From Epinephelus fuscoguttatus (lineage: Eukaryota > Chordata > Actinopteri > Perciformes > Serranidae): a DNA stretch of 64,000 nucleotides. The stretch covers positions 13,161,207 to 13,225,206 of the forward strand of contig NC_064769.1 in NCBI RefSeq assembly GCF_011397635.1. Direction: 5' to 3'. Numbering within the stretch: position 1 is the stretch's first letter; every line of letters begins with the position of its first letter. Made by a program: the position numbers and the translations under genes. Below are positions 1 to 10,760 of the stretch, one piece after another. The notes beneath the pieces were generated by a model. It was not told the origin of the DNA, did no database searches, and saw only the letters and a program-made list of their open reading frames with translations.

Positions 1-23
1 TTTGTGAGAACATTTTCACCAAC

Positions 24-131
24 CTGCTCGTTTGGTATACCGTCACCATCTGCATCATCATCACAAGCGTCTCCTTGACCATCTCTGTCGGCATCCTCTT
101 GACCAGAGTTTGGAACGAAAATGCAGTTATC
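24..131 (-). CDS. thbs4: thbs4 coding exon 12: first calcium-binding type 3 repeat
   Basis: 36 codons with [20 protein letters not shown] then [11 protein letters not shown], the aspartate-rich calcium motif. It ends at a GTTGGT donor 23 bases from the window edge, so the next exon is outside. Confidence 0.94.
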
Positions 132-3100
132 CTGTAAGGAGATGTTACAGTAATTTTTTAAAAGCCTGCCTATCACAGCAAAGTTGCATCTGCTGACAGT
201 TTTCACTTGGGTTACCTTTTTACAGTTTGCATCTTTGCATTTGAGTTTTTCATCTGGGTATCCATCAATGTCAGTATCCTTCCCACACAGGTATCCGTTA
301 CCGGCCCAGCCGATTCCACACTGACAAGACAAAGTATACTCTTCAGAAACTCAGACAGCATGTATACGGAGTTGTGCTTATGCACAGTATGTGTGAGTTA
401 AAAAAGGAGTGAAATCCCACCTGACAATGGACTGACCCGTCCCTCTCTACCATACACTGGGCGTTGACATCGCAGGGGTTGGTCAGGCTGTTGCCACAGC
501 TGATCTCTGGCTTACAGCCCTTCACCTGATCTCCTGTGAAGCCTGACTTACAGCTGCCACAGTGGTACGAGCCCTGTGCGGGAATGAGGACATCTGGTTT
601 CCTTGGACAGCCACACAAATGAAATAATTGTCCCACATGAGCAACATGTAGTGTTTGGATAACACTCTACAGTGGTCTTACCACAGAGTTGTGACAGATT
701 GAGTTTGCAGCACAGCCTCCGTTGTTGGGCCCCTTGCATTCATCAATGTCATCACAGACCTGGAATGATGAATGTAAGATGTGAAATCATCAAAAAGTTT
801 TGTCTTTATTAAAATCTACCTTCTTTCCTTTTTTATCTGATTTCAAGGTTCCAATGATTACTGTATAAAATACACACTTAATAGTGGTGGAAAGTAATTA
901 GGTAGTTATACTCAAGTACTGTTCTTTTCTACAGTTTTAAGGTACTTTTGAGTATATATGCCTCTGCTCCACTACATTTCAGAGGGTCTGAGTTTATTAT
1001 CTCTGATTATATACGAAGTTAAAGGTGACCTGTCCCAAGTGTTATATCATAATTTTACTTACACCATTTATTTTACAGCTACAGCTATATATTTGTCCTG
1101 GTATTTTATTGATATCCCATATGTACTAAATATTTACAGCATTATCTAAGCACTACCCAGTATTCTTTTATAAACCTCTTTCTAATGATCTTTTTCGTTC
1201 TAGTCTCATTTCGTTTCTGTATCCTCCATATTTTATCTTCTCTTTTACCTGTTTGTTGGTCTGAGCGAACAAAATGCCCACACCCTCGATTGCCAGGCCG
1301 GTGTAGCCCAGCGGACAGGCATCACAGCGGAAGCCCGGGGCGGTGTTCACGCACTTCACTCCAGGGAAGCAGGGGTTAAACTGGCACTGCAGGAAGAAAG
1401 GAGGACAGGAGCTCTGTTGAAGCTGCAAAATGTATGTGGTTCTCACAGGGCTTCTCCCTGAAAGCTTTTAGGTTTGATGACACTTTTGCTCATGCAAAAA
1501 AGAGAATGCTGAAGGGGCCAGTCCTTATAAAAAGGGGTCAGTGCAAACGCGAGAAGACAGACAGGCAAACACACACGCACTCACACACATCCTTATACTT
1601 CTATCCTCTCAAGGATCTCATTAACAGTAATGCCTTGACTTTAACTGAATTCCCAAACTTATACCTTTACTTGTGGCTTTTACTCCTGAACCCCATTATA
1701 CCATATTAGCTTCTGTGAGTTGCATTTTATTCCCTCTCTGTCTCACCTCATATCCTGTCACCTCTTTGCTGCCTACCTTTGAATAAATGCCCCAAAATAA
1801 TTTAAAACACAGCATCCAGAATAAATAGTACTAACCGCTGCCTACACAGTGGCAGAGCATCTGTATGGAAATACAGAACAAAACAAAAGCTCAGGCTCAC
1901 ACTTACCTCATGGTCATTAAACAAAATTTGTAAATTACCCACCCTTCCATTAAATGGCTAGTTATCATCTTTTAGGCATTAAGTTGGGGGAATACACAAC
2001 TTTACTGAAGCGTAAGTATAATCTTAACCATAAACCTAAATTATAGCCCTAATATACAAGAATTGAAGTTAAACAAGGTGGTAACACATCGTAAAGGAAT
2101 ACGTCATCCCCCTAATGACATTTGTATATCAGTTACCCACTCCGTCTTACGTTGATTCTGTGAAGAAAACTTTTTTCCCCGCATGCCTCCACAGTGAACA
2201 AAGTATCTAAAAACTGAGAATGTTCTTGAGGTCATTAGGGTCCACATTTAACAAAAGCAAAACTATATCAAAACCTTCCATTTACAGACCTTCCATGAGA
2301 CTTGGATTATACTGCACAAGTTGTGTGAGAGTATGTGAATGAATGTTCTGATATAGTTTTGCTGTTGTTAAATGTGGACCCCTATTGCTTCAATTAATCA
2401 AAAATATTCTCATTTTTTTGGATTCTTCGCCCATTGTTGAGACATGCTACAAAAACAAAGTGTTCTTCATGAATTCAGTGCAGCACGGGGTGAGTAATTG
2501 ATATAAAAACGGTCATTTGGGAGGTGAAGTCTCCCTTTAAGAATGTCCTTCGTCTGTAGATTTTAAACTCATATTGATTCTCACAAGTGTAGAAGTAGAA
2601 AAACACACTGGGCCTTACCTCATCCACATCATCACAGTTGAAACCATCCCCAGTGTACCCATCAGGACATGGTCCACACTCAATACCATCGGCGGTCTCC
2701 GTGCACATACCATCACGGAAACAGACACCTGGGGCACACCTTGGTTTCACCACCTCAGTACCACCCAGACCTTAAAGCAACAGAGGAAAGATACATTTAA
2801 TTAATCATCTGCTATTTTATTTTGTTTATTAAACAATTTCAGACTGTTCATGAAGCATCATATTTACTGGTGACATGACTGTTACTTGACACAATCTTAC
2901 CGCAGGCCTGACACTCTGAGATGGTGTTTCTGAGAAATGAAGTCTCTTTAACCTGGAAAAGGTCAAACATAAACAAATTTATATGCAATCAGGCAAGCTG
3001 TCGGGAAGGTCAGGGGTGAGGAAGCAGGGATTAAGTGGCCCCAGAGGAGCTGTTAGTGGTAGTCACCTGCTGAATGAGGACGTCTTTCAGCTCATTTATC

Positions 3101-6100
3101 ACCTTTGTTAACTCCAGCATTTGATTGGACAGCTGCTTCGTGTTGACCCCTAAGAGAAAGGGACTGTTATTTTGTTAAGCTGAAGCAGAGGTGGGGGATT
3201 CACCGAGCCTGCTCTCAAGTCACTCTGACAAATACAGACTGTTGTTTTCCAAACACTGGGATTGTTTTACTCAGAAACACTTGGCCATCTCTGTGGACAT
3301 TTGCTTTCCACAAGAATCTTACCCAGAGTTTGGACGGAGTCTCTTTGTTGGAAATGGCAGTCTTGTAATGAAGCAACATTTTCAAATGTGTCCCCAACCA
3401 CCAGCTTGAGCTCGTCTAAACTCTCCTGTCACAATAAAACAGGACAAAGTGAACAACCGAGCCATTTGGAAACCTCCAGATCCATTATGGGGAAAGAAAC
3501 ATATTCATTATTGTGTGGAAATACTGTAAGTGATGGGTCACCTGGTCTCTGGCTTGCATGGTCTTTAGATCCACCGTACCATAGCCTGCTGGCAAACCCT
3601 GGAAGGCAGCGGGGAGATCCCTGACTGTCTCCACCAGCCTGCAGTCCAGATGCAGCTCCACCCCGCCTGGCCCCTGCTGCTGCATCCCCTTCAGGTGAAA
3701 TAACAGTCGGTGTACTTGGCCATCTGCCAGCACCAGGTTGTTGAAGGTTACTGAGCTCATCCTCTTGTCAGTCCGCAGGTAGCGTAACACAGCTTTGGGA
3801 GGACAGAGCCGGGGAAGAGGAAGGAAAGAAAAGATAATAGCAGGGGATAGAGGAGGAGGAAATTACAAGGAGCATTTACTGTAAAAGGGTTGATTCATCC
3901 AAATTACAACAAGACTAAGAGTCTACAGCCTCGCTCGATGCTCTATGGGGCTGTTCTTATGCACAGAGGTTCTCTAAGCTTAATGGTAACATCAGCATGT
4001 TAACATGGCAGGCTGTTCTCATGCACTGTTCAAATATACAAAATGTAATGCACCACAGTTTGTATATAACACATGTAATCATCACCCAGTAATTTGTGCA
4101 TATCCCACATAATTGGAAAGGCTGCCATCACGTGACCTACATATGTGTTGACTGCAGTGAAGAAGGAAGTAGTATAGACCTAAAGTCTGGCTAAAGAGAA
4201 GGGTTGGGGTGGTGGACAGGTCAAACAGCACAGGACTTTCTCCTGGTAGGCCGGTGTTTGGGACCATGTGACCTTTGAGTTATTTTGAGATATGTTGTCA
4301 CCATGTTTCCTTTCCTAAACCTAATCTAAGTAACTCTAAGTCAAGTACAACTTTACGTTTAGTACATAACGTCATTCATGAGCCACTAATTTCTTAGATA
4401 TCATACAAACTGTTGTATGTGAATTGTCATGAGATATCATATGAACCATTAGGAGGATACGTTGAACATGGTCACAGCGAAAATGCTAACATGCTGATTT
4501 TAAGCTGGGGTAATTTTGATTAGCATGCTAACATTTGCTAAATGGTACCTGTAAAACCAAAACAAAGAGCTGAAAGATGCTAAAATGCTCAAGAGCACTG
4601 AGAGGATTTGCAGCTCTTTATGATAATTCTCTGCAGTTTCATCATTATAAGTGACTTTACACAGTCATTTAACACATTAACACAAAAATGTTGATTAGTG
4701 CAGCTTCAAACTGCACCAGAGCCTCTCTTAGGGTCTCCTACCTCTATTGAGCTTCCCCATCACAGTGAATTCAAAGTACTTGCTGTTGTCCCTGGGGTTG
4801 TATAGGGAAAACACAGTGGTTCCGGTCTTGGGCTGCAACTTGAAGGAGGTTAGGATGAAAGCCTCGTTCACTCCTTGCTCGGCCAGACCCCCCTGCAGCA
4901 GGTCTGGCAAGCAATCAGGCGAGGTGAGCAGATCATAGACTGTTGACAGGGATGGGAAAAGAGAGAAGTGGTAATGCACATGAGTAATGGATGATGAGAT
5001 ATATGAATATTTACAACCTGCAGCCGTTCCGATCCCTGAGTAAACACATCCTGCGTTGACGAGGAGAAGATGATGATGTTGACCCAGTGTTTGTTGCTCT
5101 TGCGAGACGCTGTGTCAATCAGTCAGCGCAAACTTGGCAGGCAGAGTTGGCTCAGAGAAATCAGAAAGACGTGGATTTCGAAGCAGATCAGAGCTATGTG
5201 CTGTGACGCTTAGGTGTGTGGTGTTATTATAACTTTTTTTTTTTTGTCAGATCCACGACAAAGCTGCTAAGCTTATGAGACTTATTTGAGCTCTCATTTT
5301 CTGCCACAATTCATTTATTGTTCTCACAGGCAGAGAGGTATGGCAGGCTTAAGACATATCTACTGACAAGCTGCTTAGTGGGTGTGAAAAGCCAGAGGGA
5401 CACTGTACACCTCATGGTTAGAGTCCTCCTTTAATAAAGTGACTTGGGAGCTGGGCAGGCCATGAGAGGATGTGCAGCGAATCTCTAGTCCGCCATCTGC
5501 ACGCATCATGAATGCACAAGCACCCTGAAAGCAGTCTGCAAGGCCCACAGTCATAAGGGAGCAAAATTGCTCCCAAATGCTCCCAGAGATTGGTCGCTGT
5601 CAGCCAAGATTGCGAAGCATGATCCCCAGATGAGGTCTCTCCTTTTTTTCTCTTTTAACTCTCTCCTCGTGTTTCGTCCCTCACATGCTGTATTTCAGCA
5701 AAACACGGGGGCTTTAAAAAAAAATGTTACCGTTAAATGTGGCTAAGCCACTGGAAATGGCTGCTCACATAGTGTTGTCAACATCCCTTTTACTGAGAAG
5801 GAGATGAGTCTTTTGTGTTCATGATTGCAAAAAGATCACCTGTTGAGCATTATGCAAACGGATAGATTCTTTTTGACTCAATGTGACGAATCAGTTTGTT
5901 AAATTCACAAAAATCCATAAATGAACAAAACAACAAGAGAGGAAATGAACCTCAGTGCGTGTTTTTAGATTTACTGTAACACTACAAAGACACTCACACA
6001 AAGCACACAGTCCTGCTGACCATAAATCTTCTGGACAGAGGGCTTTGTGGGGGTCAGGGTCGTCTTACACCAGAGATCCTGAGAAAGTGCCTCATTTCAC

Positions 6101-9100
6101 CCCCTGATTAACCTCTGATTTCAAGCTTCATAAAACTAGTTCAGCTGAAAGCCATAAAGTAATCCAGTGTCTTGTCCTCTCCTTAACACCAGCATATAAA
6201 TCTATCACGGTTACAGAGCACTATAAAGTGTACAAATGGTCAGCATTCTTCATTTTACTGCTGTACAAATACCCTACATCTGAGGGCCTGTATGTTGACA
6301 GCTGTGATTTATCATAGCTTCCTGTTTAGAAACACCTAGTCAACCATTAGTCATGATGGAGGAATTACATCATCAACATCAGCATGTAGTTAACATAAAC
6401 AGTAAAGTCACATTTTCACAGTTACTGACCTGATAGAAGCCGAGATCCATCATAGTTCATGATGTAAAGTAGTCTAATAATAATATTTTTCTCTCAGTTG
6501 CATTTAAAAGGGACCTATTGTGCTCATTTTTTAGGCTTCGTACTTGTATTTAAGTTTTCTACTAGAACATGTTTACAAGCTACATTTAGCGCCTGTCTTT
6601 TTAAGTCCCCCTCCCGATAAAGTCCTCTCTGATTGGTCAGCGTTTTGGGGTCACTGCAGCCAGAGGATGATTGTAAAGGATAATAGTGTCACTTTTTACT
6701 GTGAATTGAGAATACATTTACAACATAGGCAACCAAGTTTACATGTTTCTCTGATTTTAGCATGTAGCTACATGTACGTTAGCAGTGTACTTGCAGCAGA
6801 AGAGTGACTGTAATCGAGAATAATGACACTTTCTACCATGAAAAGTCATTATTGAAAGCTTCTAAACACAACTGGACATGTTCTAGCAGTAATATGATCC
6901 AAAATTGGGGAGAAATTTATAGCATTGGCAAAATAGTTTACATGTTTCACTGACGTTAGCAAGTAGCTACATGCAGCAATGTAGGCTACAACACTTATAG
7001 CAAAGACAGTGGATAAACCAAGACGGTCCACTGTGAGTCAGTTTTCTATATCAGTGTCACGTGGGGTTCGCAACCACCACGCCCCTTTAGGAGACTACAG
7101 CAGGTCCTGAGTCCTTTGACTTCAGTGGGAGAAATGAACGTGATTATAGATTATGGCCGATTCTTTCGCCCCATAGTCGCGGAAGCAGATATTGGACCCA
7201 TTTATCACAAGCCACATACAGTATCTTCAGAACATTCCAACGCCAAAATGGCAAATTTCAGATGGACAAATCAGGAGAAAAATTACTTTGTTCAAGACCT
7301 GTGTCTGTCTCAACAACACTCTCTCGCGAGATCCAAGGCAACAGATAGCTCCTCTCTGGTGCTGAAATCAGTGCAGTTTCACCAAAGATACTGGATTAAA
7401 AAATATTTTATCCAGCGGATGTGTTAGTTACAACATGATTGAGCTAACTGGAGTAGTTTCATGTCGTATCCAACAACGGGAGGCTTTTAACAGATGACGT
7501 CCTGATGTTAGCTTTGCTGCTGCTGTAGCTGTCCCTGTCAGCTGCAGCAACTGATGCTTTCTAGACATCGTGATTTCCCAGAACTGAATAAATACCACAC
7601 ATAGCAACACAAAACTGCTTTGCTAGCTCAATCATGTTGTAACTACGATATCCGCTGGAAAAAATATTTTTTTCACGGACCGTTTATTGAGTTACTGAGT
7701 TATTACAGACACCGCTAACGGCTAACGGTTAGCCCAGCTAATCTACGATAACCAAGTGAGGTTGGGATACTCATCTTTGGGCGGTTCTCCATCGTCTTTG
7801 ATTGGGCTACGGGGGACAACGCCTACTTAGGAGACTGGAAATGTATACCATTTTATACAATGGGGGTATATTGTAGGTGAGCCATCTTGTTATAATACAG
7901 TATCTTTGCTTATAGTAGCATGCCTGGAGGACATAACCATATAAAGTAATCCAGCACACTATGATCATACTGTGACACTATATCATACTGTAGCCAGACT
8001 AGAAAAAAATGTTGGAAGTGGAGTGTTCAAGGTGGTAGGAAGCCCGAGGATTTACTTCTACATAGCCTATACGTTTACTTCATTATGTGAAACTTTGGCC
8101 ATGTTTGATATGAAAACCTTTCACTGTAACACTGTAAGACACAAAATATGGAAAACCATAATATGTCCCCTTTAATTTACTAGAGACAAAAAACATTTAA
8201 AAAACCTCCAATAAGTTTTTTTTTCATCCATCTGGGAACAGTGGGAACAAGTTGTGAAGACATTATACCATCACTTTTAAGTTGATATGCTGAACTTGTT
8301 AGGAAACAGTTGCTTAATTACACATCCAGCAGTTACAGAGAAACATTATCATTCATTTGGAGCCAGTTAAAGAATGTAAGTCCAATATTCAATCTCTTTT
8401 AGCTCTGTTTTTGGTCTCTAGCAACCCCCGAGGGAAATATCTGGCTCTGTGGCTGCCAAATCCTCCACTGTGTTCCCCTGCTAGTCACTAACTGTGTCTG
8501 TCTGCTGTTTGGTGCTGAGCAGGTGTACTGTGGGTTTTTAGAGCTTTTTTTTAATGACAACAGCTGCCTACTGTTGCCTAAAACGACACTATGAAAGAAC
8601 CAAAACAGTAAAGTTGCAGCTGGGAAGCTAAAAAATGAGCTGAAAGTCACTCTAAAGCTCTGTAAAGCTGAGAGAGCTGCAGATTCAGGTGATGATTCTC
8701 TGTAGGTTCAATAATGCGAGCGACCCCTTTCACATTGTCATTTGATACACTGTTATTATAGAAATATCGATTATAGCTGCTTTAAAGGTGTGCTTTGTCC
8801 CCGGGCAGGGAGTCTTTGTGCCCAGAGTAGAAAGTGAGTTTCGAATTCCAGTAATCTTAGCTCCCTCTGAAGTCATCCTTGAGACATTCATATTGATCAA
8901 TAACCCTTTACGGAGACAGAAAGGCTTTTTTGTGCTGCTCAAATCTTACCTACCGCAGCTTTAAATCGGTCTCCTGGCTCTTGAGCAATTCCAGTCATGC
9001 GGACAATGCGTCATTTGCAAGGGAAATGATAGATGATGGACTCCATTAAACTGGACTTGTTTTATACATAACATCAGGCGGCTATTACCAAAAGATTGTA

Positions 9101-10071
9101 GGGATTAATGGGTGCACGAAAGGTGTGCAATCTATCACCAGAGTGATTTGTAAGAAGCTGATAAACCATCAACACTAATATATCTACATGCCGACTGCAG
9201 CTCGGGTTTTGTGTGTGACCTTGAACAAATCTGTGTGGGTCTGTGTGAGAGGGAGAGAGAGTTTGTGCGTATGTGGGACTTGAAGTTCAATATTGCGCCC
9301 AGATCATCTCTGATTATTCCCATGTGTGCGACCCTAGCTGGGACTTTGTTTGAATTAATGCGAGCCAGAAAGCTGAACCTCCTGAAGCTGAAGTAATCAA
9401 GCAAGATCTGGCTGGATAGATATGGAAAGCAGGGTGACTTTACTTCAGCAGAGAGATGTCTACTTTTATTCTTTATCTTTGTCGAGCCCCTGTCACAAAC
9501 ACAAAAAATGTATTTGAGGGCCTCATCTCTTCTCGAACTGACGGGGAGATTTAGCATTTTATTCGTACTTCAGTGAGTATCACACACCATGTCTAATCCT
9601 TTGTGTTCTTTGGGTCTGCATATGATATTCTCTTTCACAGTGTCTGCTTTATCCATTATGCATTGAACTCATACATAGTGTGTTAAAATACCCAGTGGTG
9701 GAGCCATTAAATCTTTCTTGACAGATAATGAAAATGGAGGATTACATCACAGCCAGGATGTCAGAAAAATGCGGCATTCAAATAAAATCAAAGACATCTT
9801 TCTTTGTGTGTGTTAAATTTTTAACAGAGAACCTAAAAAGCTTTTCATTTCTTCAATTGTTGTCATCCCTCAGCAGAAACCACAGCTGTGGCAATCAGTT
9901 ATCACCTATCAATGGCACATTTTGTTAAAATTGTAATTACATTTAAATAATTGCTATGAAAAGCAAATTAAAACACTTCAGATAATACTCACCTAAAGCC
10001 TGGGCTTCCACGTGTGAGCTCAGTTTTAATAGCAGCTGCGAGGCCAGAATCAGGGCCATCCACACACCCAT
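24..10071 (-). CDS. thbs4: Thrombospondin-4, 5' half of gene (12 coding exons, truncated by window edge)
   Basis: Secreted calcium-binding matrix glycoprotein of the pentameric thrombospondins (TSP3, TSP4, COMP). Exons joined on the minus strand: 10071-9993, 4939-4742, 3792-3542, 3425-3323, 3149-3067, 2952-2901, 2770-2619, 1386-1249, 759-682, 573-421, 320-216, 131-24. All have AG/GT borders and the phases add up to exactly 500 codons. Order: signal peptide 1-24; laminin-G-like N domain about 27-205; coiled coil about 212-247 ending in CQAC, the inter-chain disulfide pair; four EGF-like modules 256-445; type 3 calcium repeats from about 447. TSP4 is preferred because [18 protein letters not shown] and [14 protein letters not shown] match TSP4 far better than TSP3, and COMP lacks the N domain. 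The rest of the type 3 repeats and the C-terminal lectin-like domain (about 460 residues) lie left of the window. Fish have thbs4a and thbs4b; I cannot say which this is. Confidence 0.93.
216..320 (-). CDS. thbs4: thbs4 coding exon 11: end of EGF 4 and start of type 3 repeats
   Basis: 35 codons, [20 protein letters not shown] then [15 protein letters not shown]. [20 protein letters not shown] marks the EGF to calcium-repeat boundary in thrombospondins. Confidence 0.95.
421..573 (-). CDS. thbs4: thbs4 coding exon 10: end of EGF 3 and start of EGF 4
   Basis: 51 codons starting [20 protein letters not shown] and ending [11 protein letters not shown], as in the third-to-fourth EGF junction of TSP4. 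Confidence 0.94.
682..759 (-). CDS. thbs4: thbs4 coding exon 9: EGF-like module 3, first half
   Basis: 26 codons: [26 protein letters not shown], carrying the DDIDEC calcium-binding EGF start. The frame is closed at both ends by AG and GT. Confidence 0.92.
760..1248 (-). repeat. thbs4 intron 8 with a dispersed fish repeat (type G)
   Basis: About 885-1150 reads gtggtggaaagtaattaggt and ends near ccactacatttcagagggtc. This is the very common fish repeat that carries the word 'actcaagtactg'. A second, shorter copy is at 39243-39420. No coding signal. Confidence 0.6.
1249..1386 (-). CDS. thbs4: thbs4 coding exon 8: EGF-like module 2
   Basis: 46 codons, in phase at both ends: [20 protein letters not shown] then [10 protein letters not shown] and [12 protein letters not shown], the GVG-x-AxxNKQ signature of the second EGF module of TSP3/4/COMP. 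Confidence 0.95.
2092..2540. repeat. Fold-back MITE, family D copy 1 (thbs4 intron 7)
   Basis: Starts gtaaaggaatacgtcatccc and ends gaggtgaagtctccctttaa. The left half (ccacatttaacaaaagcaaa) is mirrored by the right half (gttgttaaatgtggacccc), so the element can fold on itself. It is related to 23953-24829 and part of 20040-20580. Confidence 0.75.
2619..2770 (-). CDS. thbs4: thbs4 coding exon 7: EGF-like module 1
   Basis: Encodes a short linker, then the EGF module [41 protein letters not shown] with six cysteines and the DDVDE start of the next module. Confidence 0.95.
2901..2952 (-). CDS. thbs4: thbs4 coding exon 6: end of coiled coil with CxxC
   Basis: Small 52-nt exon encoding [18 protein letters not shown]. 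The two cysteines in ECQAC are those that cross-link the five chains in this family. Confidence 0.93.
3067..3149 (-). CDS. thbs4: thbs4 coding exon 5: coiled-coil oligomerisation segment
   Basis: Encodes [27 protein letters not shown], a heptad pattern with Leu/Ile/Val at a and d positions, matching the five-stranded coiled coil of TSP3/4/COMP. Confidence 0.9.
3323..3425 (-). CDS. thbs4: thbs4 coding exon 4: end of N domain
   Basis: 103 nt encoding [23 protein letters not shown] and onward, equivalent to the ELKLVVxG-VASLQDC stretch that closes the TSP4 N domain with its second cysteine. The donor is GTAAGA, phase 1. Confidence 0.9.
3542..3792 (-). CDS. thbs4: thbs4 coding exon 3: middle of N domain
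   Basis: 251 nt encoding [20 protein letters not shown] through [11 protein letters not shown], including the N-domain cysteine in HLDCRLVET. The acceptor follows CTGTCCTCCCAAAG; the donor is GTGACC. Confidence 0.93.
3793..4741. repeat. thbs4 intron 2: dispersed repeats
   Basis: 4078-4300 (cagtaatttgtgcatatccc to ggccggtgtttgggacc) matches 16838-17095 (repeat I). About 4480-4560 carries the 'gctaacatgctgattt ... agcatgctaacatttgct' words of another very common fish repeat (H). No coding signal. Confidence 0.55.
4742..4939 (-). CDS. thbs4: thbs4 coding exon 2: first part of laminin-G-like N domain
   Basis: 66 codons beginning [15 protein letters not shown] and ending [11 protein letters not shown]. 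The segment [20 protein letters not shown] is diagnostic of the TSP4-type N domain. The acceptor follows CCCTGTCAACAG; the donor is GTAGGA; phase 1 to phase 1. Confidence 0.93.
6504..8175. mobile_element. 1.66-kb non-autonomous element with TTAA ends (thbs4 intron 1)
   Basis: Flanked by TTAA at 6504-6507 and 8172-8175. The terminal repeats AAGGGACCTATTGTG and, on the other strand, AGGGGACATATTATG are inverted. TTAA duplication is typical of piggyBac-type elements, which is inference here. An internal inverted repeat pairs about 7416-7450 with 7620-7660 (ctcaatcatgttgtaact). It has no transposase reading frame. It fills about a third of thbs4 intron 1. Confidence 0.7.
8395..8700. repeat. Dispersed repeat F copy
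   Basis: ggtctctagcaacccccgag through tgtctgtctgctgtttggtg recurs in diverged form at 39580-39700 and 46180-46320. No coding capacity. Confidence 0.5.
9993..10071 (-). CDS. thbs4: thbs4 coding exon 1: start codon and signal peptide
   Basis: Encodes [20 protein letters not shown] then VEAQAL, a typical signal peptide with likely cleavage after VEA. The exon ends at a GTGAGT donor in phase 1. This ATG is chosen because the hydrophobic core follows at once and the frame joins the N domain exactly. Confidence 0.85.
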
Positions 10072-10760
10072 TTTGTCCTTCCAGCTGGTCCCAGATCAGC
10101 AGTTTCTCTGGAGTGACTTATCAGTATGTGACACAGTGGCAGTTTCCCGTATGTCTGCTCCTGCTGTGAGTGGTGCGTTTGTGTCCGTGCTTCCTTTTTG
10201 AATCAGATGTGAGACAAGCCTGTCATGGTAAGCCTAATAGAAGCTGCCGACTGCTTTTGTCTGTGTCTCAATTGGTGTGTGAATGTGAAGATCGCAGGAG
10301 TTTTAGCGAGGGAGGAGCATCAGGGCCAGAACCTGCTCTTAAAACCTTCCTCAGACGGCCCCATGCAGAGAAGGAGTGACCTGGAGAAACTGTTTGCATT
10401 GGCTCCAGCTGACTGCTACCAATTCCCACAGGCTCTTAAATAAATGTGCTGTATATGAGTACCTAATAATCCAGTCTAGGAACCCATGTTAGGACACTGA
10501 AATTGTATTTCAACTCAAAGTGAGCACGGATTAATTTTAGACTCTTGAGTTCATGCTTGAGGTGAAATTCTTAAAAAAAGTGTTTCCCACCTCCAGCGAT
10601 CAGACTTTGAGTATTTATTTCACACTCTGTCTGAAAACACAGAGAGATTCTTTCACTTTCCTTCCAGGGATCAGATGTGACACCTTCCCCATGTGCCCTC
10701 GTTTCCCCCCTCCGTCCCCGGGCAAAGTCAGGAAATGAGCGCTCAGTGGAGCCCGTGCAT
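10072..10760 (-). promoter_or_regulatory. thbs4: Probable thbs4 5' UTR and promoter region
   Basis: Immediately upstream of the thbs4 start codon on the minus strand. A TATA-like word TATTTAAG (minus strand, about 10444-10437) would place transcription start about 330 bases before the ATG. It is the only such word I see nearby, so both position and role are tentative. An untranslated exon further up is possible. Confidence 0.3.

Noticed and set aside
9135..9557. 140-codon minus-strand frame inside thbs4 intron 1
   Set aside because: No homology, not needed by the thbs4 frame, weak splice context.
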